Below, one piece after another: positions 54,577-64,000 of a DNA stretch of 64,000 nucleotides (the stretch's first letter is position 1; every line of letters starts with the position of its first letter). The notes under the pieces were generated by a model. That model was not told the DNA's origin. It searched no databases and saw nothing but the letters and a program-made list of their open reading frames with translations. Origin of the DNA: Eunapius fragilis (lineage: Eukaryota > Porifera > Demospongiae > Spongillida > Spongillidae); the NCBI GenBank assembly GCA_963681505.1, contig OY811987.1, positions 4,446,978 to 4,510,977 on the forward strand, written 5' to 3'. The translations under genes were made by a program, and so were the position numbers.

Positions 54577-57500
54577 TTAGTATTTCACATACATCCAGAG
54601 GTCTAGCTTTTTCTGATCTATTGACTTCATGAGCTTGTTGCATTGAAAAGTTGGAAATGTCTTATGTTTTCTTCCAGGGTGATGAGAGAATACGTCTTGG
54701 TTTGATAGTTCTGCAACCATCTTTATCAGATCTTCAGCCTCTGACCTTGTGGTATGGTTACTTGTAACCAGTCCACCTGTAATTTTGTCAAACTCCTCAA
54801 GGATATTCCTTAGAACTCCAAGGGCTTTCCCTGCTCTGACTATTGCCTGAGGTGTTTTGTTGGCACCCAGATGACTAACTGTGCCCTTAAGTAGTCTATT
54901 AAGGTGCTCCATATGTAAGTCTGCAGGTATGTTGTGCCCTGATCCACCCTCACTATTGATGAATCGGCCCCACAGCATCTGCTCAGCATAACGATTAGGC
55001 AAGATGTAGTAATAGTGCATCAGAAAGTTGAGTGCCTCAATGCAATAGTTTTTATGTTGTGTAGCACGAAAGAAATGGAGAAAGTACTTCCAGCATCGAA
55101 GTACTCTGTTTCCATCCCCCTCACGATAGCATCTTTAAATTCCAACAGCATTAACCCCAGTGACAGTGTCTCCTTAGCATACTCCAGTACACCATCATTG
55201 GAAGGACAGGATGTCTCAGCAGTGAATTCAATGTTGACCATCTGACTACACAATGTATTTACTAAAGAGGTCATTGCCACCATAGGCTTATCACTGGACA
55301 ATATCTTTGAGGACAGGTCTGTTATGCTTGTGGTTCTAGCTATGTGAATTGCAGCTGACATAACATGTGTAATAGAGATCAGTTGCATGAATTCTTCGCA
55401 AGCAGTGAGATCCTTACTCACGTCTGACAATACATTCCTTCTGTTGATGAGGTTTCTTAACTGGAAGAGAGTCTAGTACCAGCATCCATTCCTGAGCAAG
55501 AACTGTACAACCTCTTCCAGATCACCTGTGCAGCAATCAACAGAAAAGGTGCTATCTCATGACCAAATTCCAAAGCATATTAGCAAGTAACACCATTGCC
55601 CCATAAGTTTATTCACACTCACATACCAAGCAGCTGTTCTTACTCTGACCTAAATATCACTGTACATCATATCTTTGTGTCTCTTCATGTATGTTGAGCA
55701 CATTATGCCTTTATACCCAGTACACATGTTTACCTCCATAAAGCACATCTTTGTGTGCCAGTCTTCAATCACGGGTATAAAACCTTCAAGGCGTTCCCTA
55801 CCATTCTCTGAGTTAAAAAGTATTCTCTGGCTACCCCGAATTCTTGAAACCGTCAGTTGATCACCACCAAAGGGAATGTGGCTGAAATGGTGTACATCAA
55901 TATCAACCGTTCTTGTATTCTCATCCTCTGTGCACACATCAATTTTCTGGATACTTGTAGTTGTAGGAATATACTTCTGTAATCCATCCAAAATATCGAC
56001 CATGTCTTCAAGAATGTCCTCATTCTTTAGAAGCACCCCTAAAGGCACCTGTCAATTTAGCATGCAACCATATGGAATTAGCAATGTCTACAATAAAAAC
56101 AATAAACATACCACTTCTGATTTTAATGCCATGTTCTTTGAGTATTGGCGTTCAATATAATGATTGACATCAGCTGACAAGCACTGCAGACCAGGGACAT
56201 GTTGGACAAGCATCCTAGTAACCAGTGTTTCAAAGTTTGAAACTAGCTGAATTTTATCAGCTTCTGAAGGGTAAAACATTTTGAAATCGATATCCTTCTG
56301 GACAATCATATTAGCATCAGTACTCAGGTGTTTGAAACTTATCCTGTCTTTAACTGCATAAGTATGGAAGTAGTGCAATGAAGTAGTTTGACTGTTTAGA
56401 CGCATGTCCCTAGGTTTGATAGTCTTGTCAACGTTATCACCAACCAACCAAAATCCAAACCACTCTCCATCACCTTCATTGTCAATGCCTGCAGTACTGT
56501 TTTCATCTGTCAATTGGGGTAAATAATTTTTTTTGCAATGAAAACATAGCCTCAACTCACCTGCTGGTACAAGTGAAGATGTAGAGGGAAGTATGTCATG
56601 TGCAGTTGGCTGAGGTATATGATCATCATGTTCATCATTCTCTTCATTTTATCATTCTCTTCATTCTTATCATTCTCTTCGTTCTTATCGTTCTCTTCAT
56701 TCTTATCATTCTCCTCAGTCTTATCATTCTCTTCATTCTTATCATTCTCTCCATTCTCATCACTAGACACCATTTCCGGAGTGATCGGAGAAATGTTACC
56801 AACAAAGCTGTCGTCACTGAATGAAGCAGATGATTGAGGAGTAGATGCATATACTGGTACATGCAGAATGTAGATTATAAGCTGAACATGTGCTTGTAAC
56901 TGAATCTGATGAATCGTGAGGTGTTGGTAAGCCTGACATGTAACCGTGTAAAAAAAGCATATATGCATAACATTGTGTCACATATAAACTGTTCAGCTCA
57001 CATGACTGGTTGTTGTTTGCTTGCTAAGTGCTGTGACCCATTCCATAACAGTTTGGTCATGATCAGTACCAAGGATGTCAAGCAGCTTAAGAGTGCTGGT
57101 GTTAGAAAGACATAGCCCAAGTTTCTGCAGCCTTGAGTATAACTATCGTATCAGTTAATTAATCAAACATTTGCATACCGGCAAATCATCATCATTTTAC
57201 CTGTTTTGCAGCATGTCCTGAATAGAGTATCAATGATGTGAAGATTTGAGCTAGAGTGCTTCTGCCATGAGACTTTACAAGAATTGCAATACAATTAGCC
57301 ATGATGCACAGTTTCTTCGAACTGTGCTTTGGAATGCAAGCCTCTAGAATGCCTACAAGAAGTGGAGCTAGTTGCTGCAATTTAGTGTACTGGCTCTCCC
57401 AAGTTTGTGTTGTAAACATTTCTCGGTTGGAACCTCTGACTGTGACCGTACTTTCTCGAAGAACATTTTTCATCTCTGCACGAATCATACTATGAATTCT

Positions 57501-58039
57501 TTTCAATAGGGGCTTTCTCATCGCCTGGGATTGCAGCGAATGCTTTGCAAATGCTCGCTTAAAGTTGCGACCCAATGACTTCCCAATCGCCTCCCTTGTT
57601 GGCGACAAAGCATACCTTTTCTCGTAGCCTTCAGTAGTCACAACAACCTATACATGAAATAGAATGCATCACTAAAACAGTATACCGCTTTGTCTATCAG
57701 TGTTACCTTAACGACATTTGGTACCTGGCCCTGTTGAGTGGTATCAGCTTTACGTTTCGTGCCTTGCCTTTCACAGGTGTGTGGAGAAAGCTTTGACAGA
57801 AATACCATTTTCATGGTCGCTACTTCATCTTTCTGCTTAGCGTACTTGCCAATTGAGTTGAAGCACTTCTTGCACAAAAAACCACAGGTGTACTCCTTTG
57901 TTGCTTCGTTCTTCGCTGTGCCAATCTCGCTTGCTAAATCAACTAATATAGCAGTGCAGCACGCTGACGAAGGGCTAGCAAGCTGTCTTCTTCCTCTGGA
58001 ATCAAAGACGGGATCACTGCAAAGCTTGCAGCGATACAT
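54577..58039 (-). pseudogene. DUF6589-type protein (candidate transposase), multi-exon
   Basis: Minus-strand exons: 58039-57707 (Cys-rich start MYRCKLCSDPVFD; CGFLCKKCF), 57647-57201 (YALSPTREAIGKSLGRNFKR; STLAQIFTSLILYSGHA), 57142-57002 (LYSRLQKLGLCLSNTSTLKL), about 56860-56568 (acidic ENDKNE repeats), about 56510-56111 (DNVDKTIKPRDMRL; YAVKDRISFKHLS), 56048-55736 (PLGVLLKNEDILEDMVDILD; FGGDQLTVSRIRGSQRI; PVIEDWHTKMCFMEV) and 55525-54577 (IWKRLY; EYAKETLSLGLMLLEFKDAI; IPADLHMEHLNRLLKG; HLGANKTPQAIVRAGKALGV). Splice phases agree for the first three. The last exon carries two frameshifts (about 55460 and 55110), so this copy is dead. DUF6589 proteins are abundant in cnidarians and sponges; a transposase role is inferred from the TIRs. 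FGGDQ and EDWH are candidate acidic catalytic positions. A Zn-binding N-terminus would suit DNA binding. Confidence 0.75.
56650..56760 (-). repeat. 18-bp coding repeat (ENDKNE)
   Basis: About six copies of an 18-base unit (GAGAATGATAAGAATGAA) inside the fourth exon of the DUF6589 gene, encoding an acidic ENDKNE hexapeptide repeat. Three units show T or M substitutions. Confidence 0.88.
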
Positions 58040-58475
58040 AGGTGCTGGACGTACACTATTGCAGATTATGACGTCTCAGTTACACCTTTGACGTCACAGT
58101 TATTACATAACATCTACTATCCCTCAGAACGACTTTGGATAGGCATTTTACCAGACCCTCTTTTCACGTAGCGGTGATGTAATCCACCCGCAGCTGTGGG
58201 AATCAGGGTCTGGGTACGAGACTACTCCCCGCTCGATCGTAATTGGCATATCGCAAGGGATCCCCCTCCCCCCGGGCCGCCGTATCACTTTTTATGTTGC
58301 TCCGCCGCCGCTGTAGTAACGGTCCCCCTTTTACGTAAATCTTTAACTCTCCGCTTTTATTTGAAGAGCGCCTAATATGTGATAGAGCCGTTACCCCGTC
58401 GAAACTAAATTACCTTGCGAAAAGTCTTTGCCCATACAGGAATCATTGATACAGGATATCGCGCAAATTGGAAAT

Positions 58476-58752
58476 GCGCTCGCGGCACCACAATGGTAAT
58501 CAGTATTACCGCCCACTTTGTTTTACAGTATACTGTAGCCGGGTCACTTCGCTTCATGCTTGTCAGAAAATAGTATTGTCTATGTTGGGATGCCAGCCTC
58601 TATGTATATATGTTTTGGCAAACTTGATTGAGACGGTCATCTGACAATGGGGTGCACGAATTGTGGTTGTTCTGATCGATAGCATCTTTGACCACATGCC
58701 CTGCCCGTGACTCTATCTGAGCAGATGATTGAAGTGGAAATTTTTTTTAGTC
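58476..58752 (-). repeat. Right TIR of the DUF6589/RecQ transposon
   Basis: Reverse complement of the left TIR. It begins GCGCTCGCGG and ends TTTTTTTTAGTC, then TTAA. Confidence 0.88.
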
Positions 58753-58756
58753 TTAA

Positions 58757-58986
58757 GCCTTGTTCACAATATGACGCAAGAGCCCGCGATGCGTCGCGCG
58801 ATGAATGAAAAAAAGTTCTGCAATGGGCTCGGCCGTCACTTTTTAATAACGTACCAGTATCGGGCGTGGTTTAGGTGTGGTTTATCGCTGCGACGTCGCA
58901 TCGCGTCGCAGGAATAGAATTTTTTTCTATTCCTGCGACAACCATCGCGTCGCATCGCGGGCTCTTGCGTCATATTGTGAACTAGG
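58757..58986. mobile_element. MITE abutting the transposon, CpG-rich ends
   Basis: Ends GCCTTGTTCACAATATGACG and its inverted copy, extending through CAAGAGCCCGCGATGCG, about 38 bases of TIR. The centre has TATTCCTGCGAC inverted around AATTTTTTTCTATT. The left end directly follows the TTAA at the right edge of the large transposon, and TTTAA follows the right end. Non-coding. Confidence 0.82.
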
Positions 58987-58989
58987 CTT

Positions 58990-60394
58990 TAATGTCTATC
59001 TGCGCAAGCATCACGTTTCCCAGGGGTAACGCGTATAACATTGTACATTACAATGTAGCGAAATTACACTACTCATATGCTCCATAGTGCTACATATAAA
59101 AGTGCATAGTTTTAGAGTTCAGGTATGCCACGTTTGTTGCGGTGTATATAGCTGACTGAGTTACAGTATACATGGATGCCCATTTCATTGGGATTACCAC
59201 AAACACATTTCTCGGAAGGTAAACAAACTATCTCCCTCATGAGGTATAATCTTATCAGAAGCATGGACTGTTTCTTCTTGCTCTGGAATCGGAACCTACG
59301 CGAGTAGGTTCCATATAGGAATCCTGCAGTATCATGATTGTCATTAAAAAAACGTCACTCGCGTCTAGCGGGACAGCCAAGTGTCGGGTCACTTCGCTTT
59401 TAGTGGCAATCGAGCAATATCAAAAAGGAGAACAGTTCTGCGTTATACATATGTCATAAGACGGTGCACTTTTAGAGAACAAAAATACTCGTCCCCATCG
59501 TCCGTACCCAGTCCCACCTAAAATTTCTCCTCCGTCGTCGTCTTCTTCTTCTTCCTTCCGGAGAGTATAACTCACGACAGGAACGTTTGTAAAGCACGCC
59601 ATGTGTACCAATCGCTTCAGGATGTGTCCGCATGTTATCTTCAGGTATCTGTTAGACGCCTAACCGATCGGGCAATTGGCTGAAGCGAGTAGTACCTTAT
59701 TTGGTGTTGATCTACAAATAGCACATTACATCAGCTATCACAATGTTCATGACGCACCAGTATAATATAACCAGCGTTATCAAATTCGATGGTTTTACCA
59801 TATAATGAGGACAATTCTGATTCCACTCGAGCATATAAAAGTGGAAAGATCCAGATGCTGCCAGATCTGCCAAACGTGCGTATGTCAAGCGCGGTACCGA
59901 AAGGAACAACAAAACGACCACCCAAAGGTACGTTTATACGGCATCGATAAATGTTGGATCGATAAATTATAAGCATGCATATGGTATATCGCTAAAATGG
60001 AAGGAATAGTTTAGTTACAGCGGTAGAGATACTGCGTCTCTCCGTTTTACAGTAATATGCGCTGTTTGAAATGTGTGTATAACGCCAAAGTTGCTTACGT
60101 CAATTTGGTCATGTATTGTGGTGCATGGTTTATCTGATTATAGCGTGAGATCAGTTTACTTAGAGTGCATTTATTCTTTGTATTATATGGCTTCGTTTTT
60201 AACCTTTATCAATCCTTTGCTCCTCAATGGAGATAGTCTGGGGACTAGTGTAATATTTGGTACACACCTCAACAGAATTGCAGATTCTAATATAAACCTG
60301 TCATGATCGCGCAAGTTGACGTTTATGCTACCTTATTCTATGCGTTTCAAGAACTAAGTACAATACCAAATGCACCAGAAAAATTTAGGAAACA
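58990..60394. other. Intergenic DNA
   Basis: The segment at 58992-59030 repeats a sequence from 26690-26725 (CAGGGGTAA family). At about 59386 a CGGGTCACTTCGCTTTTA word matches the TIR of the DUF6589 transposon. A short palindrome GGAACCTACGCGAGTAGGTTCC-like stem sits at about 59291. No gene recognised. Confidence 0.45.
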
Positions 60395-60677
60395 AGTAAT
60401 AAAAACATTCTCTACACGAGAAGGTTGGTGGTATATAGGAATCAAAGGTGAGATGGTGGTGTAAAAAGCAAGGGAACAAGGCTTCTGATTGAAAAGGAAA
60501 AATGAAATAGACCTATATTAGCACGCACATTAAAATATGACAACATGCTGCTAATATAGGTCTATTTCATTTTTCCTTTTCAATCAGAAGCCTTGTTCCC
60601 TTGCTTTTTACACCACCATCTCACCTTTGATTCCTATATACCACCAACCTTCTCGTGTAGAGAATGTTTTTATTACT
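60395..60677. mobile_element. Foldback MITE, same family as 38796
   Basis: 283-bp near-palindrome: AGTAATAAAAACATTCTCTA ends, inner arms with GGTGTAAAAAGCAAGGGAAC and AATAGACCTATATTAGCA. Loop about 25 bases. The 38796 copy differs at many positions but keeps every block in order. Confidence 0.88.
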
Positions 60678-62746
60678 GGTGGAATAATAACCCGCCATTA
60701 CTTTAAAGCAACAAATGCGATACGAATAAGGTACACAAATTGTGATCATATCATTGCTGTCTTGTGGTGAATAGACAATCACAACAATCAACATACAAGT
60801 CAAGTGGCAATTAGTGTAGAATTAAATGGAGCATCTTTAATATTTGTCTGTCAGAACTATAGTCCGGTAGAGAAAACGTAGACGGTGTCAAAACATTTAT
60901 AGAAAAATTTATTACATGATTTAATGAGGTGCCCAGTCTCCCATTCGTAAAAGTAATGGGTAGAACGTCGTCTTTTAATCGTCTTCTATTAAAGCCAGCT
61001 AGAGCAAGTGGATTGAACGCATTTGTAGCGAAGAAACATCAAACTTTACACTTTGATAAAAGCACAAGTAGTCCCTAATTGTAAGACTTAGGGCGGCAGA
61101 ACCCAATTTTCGCTAGGCCACGTTTCTTATATCGTAAGTAAAGTTGTATGGCTGCGTGTCATGGCACCTGTTTGTATCAGCCTGGTCGAGGGTCCTCTTA
61201 AAGCACTATAAATGTGATATTTCTTTCAAACTCACGACCTTTATTTGAATTATTATAAGAGCTTCTAATCATTGCATGCCTTTAACTGGAGTATATCCTG
61301 TGAAACAACTTTGTCAGACATGCAAGGTAACATTGCTCCTCCCCTTTCCTTTCCCTCCTCTTCTCATATTCACTTTGGTAGTATCTTCCTCGAGCCGCTT
61401 CCTTTTTGCAACTGCAGATAAGAACTATTGCACATTTAAGTTTTGCAGCATATCGAGAAATTCCTATACATCGGGAAGACACTAGCTTCGCATTTTACGT
61501 TGAAAATATTATCCAATTGCATCAGTGGATAGAGGAAAATCCGGAGATCATAATGATATCTATTTCATGGCATTTGCACTGAAAGGAAATCGACAAAAAA
61601 TTGACGAAGAAAATGTAATTAGTACTTGTGGTCGCGGTCATTACATATGCTTTCTACATACCTTACATCATTGACTTAGTTAACTAATGCAGCAATTATT
61701 GAAATGGTGGGTGTGCACATGCGTAACAAGCACTTGGGCGTGGCCCGACTTTCTCGCTTAACCATTCGTTAAGTGCCTCTTCGTCGGAGATAGCAATTGA
61801 ACTAGGCATTGCCCCCTCAGATCAGCCAACTCACGTTCCATCCAGGCCTTGTACATTAAATTGAACTATACGCGTAATAATATGCACCTGTGGCGTAGTC
61901 ACCTCCGCAAATATGTGTTACTGTATACGCATTCGCAACTCTATGCATCAAACGTTGAAATTAGTTCATATGTCTGCACTTGCAGTGTAAATATTAAAGA
62001 CACAGTGCAAACCACTCCGTATAAATATATATGCTCCGGGTTTCCGGTCACCCACCCTGTCCTGGAGAAACTTTTGGCATGCAGTTTGAACTTCACACTG
62101 TAGGTCCTCGATTCCACGCAACAGCAAGGAGCGATCCAACTGCTGCCACAAAAGTGAAGGCCATTTGCCACTCAAGCCGCTACGTCATTTCACTTGCTTG
62201 ACGCTTCTTCACTTCGCAGAGCATCCGAGCAAAGCAAATACACACTGATACACACATTTACAACACGACATGTTTTTGCGTTATTGATCTTTCGAAGGAC
62301 CAAGTCAAACGCATATATGTAAGTCAACTTCCTACAGAGAACTCTAGCTTTTGGGCGATTCCGTGTTCCGTGTGCGTTATGCACGCAGCAGTTCACTCTT
62401 TCACTGACAGTCCACAGCCCTCATGCACAGAAAAGCATATTATACATCATAGAGTGATCTCGAGCACAGATACAGTGGGGTGTGGTTGTGTAAACATTAT
62501 GACCATATTCCATCTGCAGTTTAGGTACACAACAGCAAATAAAAAGGTGAGCCATGAAATGGCCCAATTAGGAAGGTGCATACACTACACGTTTATTGTT
62601 CACCAGTTTTGACCTTGTGCACAAAACTGATCACACACCAGCGTCTTGACACACAAATGATCCAAAGCAGCTCAATCATTTAAAAGTTGCACTGTCTTGC
62701 ATGGCAGATCTGGAAAGAGAGGTATACACTATCTAAATTTTGTAGG
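60678..62746. other. Intergenic DNA with no recognisable gene
   Basis: AT-rich, with short open frames lacking homology I can recognise. No repeats of note. Confidence 0.4.
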
Positions 62747-63345
62747 TGTAGCGCATGCGTAGAATTATTTATTTGTGCTGTGTCATGCTCATGCGCACTA
62801 GTTGTATACACCATTATTTAAGCCGCTGTATTATGTACCGAGTCGTTCGATGATTAAACTGATTTGACGTCACACTGGTGTCAGAAGTGGGATGGAGCAG
62901 GAAGGAGCAGGCGTAAGAACCACCAGGTTTAGCGTGCGGCCACCTTCGCGATTTGCGGGAAAGGGAGCTGATTTTGCTATATGGATTCAGCGCATCGAGC
63001 TCTACTTTAAGGAAGCCGGAGTTCCGAACGATAAGCAAGGCCAGGAACTGGTCTCTTTGTTGGAGGATGAGCCATTCCGTATTGTAAGTCAAATGGGTTT
63101 GTTGGATGTAGAAACCGGGGTTGACTACGCAGCTGTGAAGAAATGTCTCGAAGGACAGTATGCTCCGCTAGGGGTAGAGCTGGATTGGCAGAGGAAGTTC
63201 CATGCAGCGCAGCAGAAACAGACGGAGTCCTTAATAGAGTTCTCGGCAAGGTTGCGCATGTTAGCAGATAGGGCTTACCCGTTGTGGCAGTCTAGGGAAC
63301 GACTAGAAGTTGCGCGTAACCAATTTATTCGTGGTATTATTTACC
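62747..63345 (+). mobile_element. 5' end of a second Gypsy family: LTR, PBS and truncated gag
   Basis: LTR 62747-62874 (TGTAGCGCATGCG...GACGTCACA), primer-binding site TGGTGTCAGAAGTGGG at 62876-62891, then gag from ATG 62892. Homology stops at about 63345; no pol or second LTR follows in the window. Confidence 0.85.
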
Positions 63346-63431
63346 GCTTGGAAGTTAGCACCACATTCCTCAGCACCACATTCCAATTAATTTGTAATGT
63401 GATTAAGATGCGGCCTGACGATAATCATTAA
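62892..63431 (+). pseudogene. gag: Truncated Gypsy Gag
   Basis: Gag core resembling that of the 47894 element: RPPSRFAGKGADFAIWIQRI, DEPFRIVSQMGLLD, LEGQYAPLGVELDWQRKFHA, LRMLADRAYPLW, ARNQFIRGI. After that the frame reads into unrelated sequence with a CACCACATTCC duplication and stops at TAA 63431. The zinc knuckle is absent, so the element was broken here. Confidence 0.82.
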
Positions 63432-63656
63432 TGCGGCCAACATTAATCGCGGCCAGAACGTTCAGGTACATGTAGCTAGCTAGCTTGCGCAGAAGGAAAA
63501 CAGCCTACTTACCAGTTCACGACACGGCCTGTAATATGAGCCGGGCTTCCACATATGGACTGGAATCACGGTACTTTTTGTGTCCAAGGCGCCTGGCTAA
63601 CCCTACCAAGTTGCACAGAAATGAGACTTTTTATTGTACAGGTGAACCCGACCATC

Positions 63657-64000
63657 TGATGAGGTCTGTCTCACGTATCATTAAAATGGCCCCTCCCCCT
63701 TGAGAACCATGGCCATGTCACACATGTGAGAGTGAGTTTACCCCACTGTCTGACCAAGGTAAGCAATGTTCTGGTGATCCTGCACCACCAGAGCATCTGA
63801 TGAGGTCTGTCTCACATTTCTGAGCATGTGTCATTAAAATGGCCCCTCCCCCTTGAGAACCATGGCCATGTCACACATGTGAAAGTGAGTTTGCCCTACT
63901 GTCTGACCAAGGTAAGCAATGTTCTGGTGATCCTGCACCACCAGAGCATCTGATGAGGTCTGTCTCACATTTCTGAACATGTGTCATTAAAATGGCCCCT
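63657..64000. repeat. 153-bp tandem repeat running off the window
   Basis: Units start near TGATGAGGTCTGTCTCAC at 63657, 63798 and 63951. The second unit is 153 bp; the first is 141 bp and lacks a TTTCTGAGCATG-like 12-base block. Each contains AAAATGGCCCCTCCCCCTTG and a CTGGTGATCCTGCACCACCAG hairpin-like word. The array continues past the end of the window. Confidence 0.88.

Larger units (their letters stand above)
53391..58752. mobile_element. DUF6589/RecQ DNA transposon with long TIRs (AcademH-like)
   Basis: Inverted repeats of about 275 bp bound it: 53391-53664 and 58476-58752. Both contain ATCATCTGCTCAGATAGAGT, AAGCATGAAGCGAAGTGACC and CATTGTGGTGCCGCGAGCGC (one in reverse). TTAA flanks both sides. 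Inside are a multi-exon DUF6589-type gene on the minus strand and a truncated RecQ-like helicase on the plus strand, converging tail to tail. The helicase-encoding Academ lineage (AcademH), as I recall it, carries a transposase plus an SF2 helicase, so that is my leading assignment. A TTAA site would also suit other superfamilies. Confidence 0.75.

Noticed and set aside
56598..56837. Plus-strand Ser/Phe/Leu-rich membrane-like frames
   Set aside because: They are antisense to the ENDKNE coding repeat of the DUF6589 gene.

Overview
This is a repeat-rich stretch of an animal nuclear genome. The host genes carry GT-AG introns, and they are interrupted or surrounded by retrotransposons, DNA transposons, foldback MITEs and minisatellites. 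The mix (an IL-17-like cytokine, a 7TM receptor, AIDA, cytosolic WARS, Ngaro/DIRS, Gypsy and a DUF6589/RecQ transposon) suggests a marine invertebrate. A sponge or a cnidarian is my best guess, but nothing here fixes the phylum.

Host genes. (1) 33-743 (+): a secreted cystine-knot protein with an IL-17 signature. (2) About 5.34-5.95 kb (-): a possible gene fragment. (3) 8537-9613 (-): an intronless seven-transmembrane receptor. (4) 10339-13009 (-): AIDA, eight exons resolved, including a clear C-terminal C2-like domain; one N-terminal junction is unresolved. (5) 13618-37600 (+): cytosolic tryptophanyl-tRNA synthetase, nine exons whose phases all agree, giving 404 residues with HIGH-like and KMSKS-like motifs and no WHEP domain. 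AIDA and WARS are divergent, with start codons about 0.6 kb apart. A G-rich hAT-like MITE occupies most of that gap.

WARS introns hold most of the low-complexity DNA: a CA-rich array in intron 3, a 29-bp minisatellite of about 50 copies in intron 4, TA-flanked MITEs in introns 6 and 7, and in intron 8 a decayed Ngaro-type tyrosine-recombinase retrotransposon with the A1-internal-B1-A2-B2 split direct repeat layout.

From 38 kb onward the window is mostly mobile DNA: a 1-kb TIR element with a nested foldback MITE, an internally deleted Gypsy remnant (42.07-44.53 kb), a young full-length Gypsy on the minus strand (47894-53021, two 148-bp LTRs that read as identical), a 5.4-kb DNA transposon with about 275-bp TIRs encoding a multi-exon DUF6589-type protein and a truncated RecQ-like helicase (53391-58752), an abutting MITE, and a truncated third Gypsy 5' end (62747-63345). 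A 153-bp tandem repeat runs off the right edge.

The most unusual object is the DUF6589/RecQ transposon. It resembles the helicase-encoding Academ lineage (AcademH) as I remember it, but the assignment is an inference. All exon models come from reading splice sites and homology by eye; no alignment program was run.
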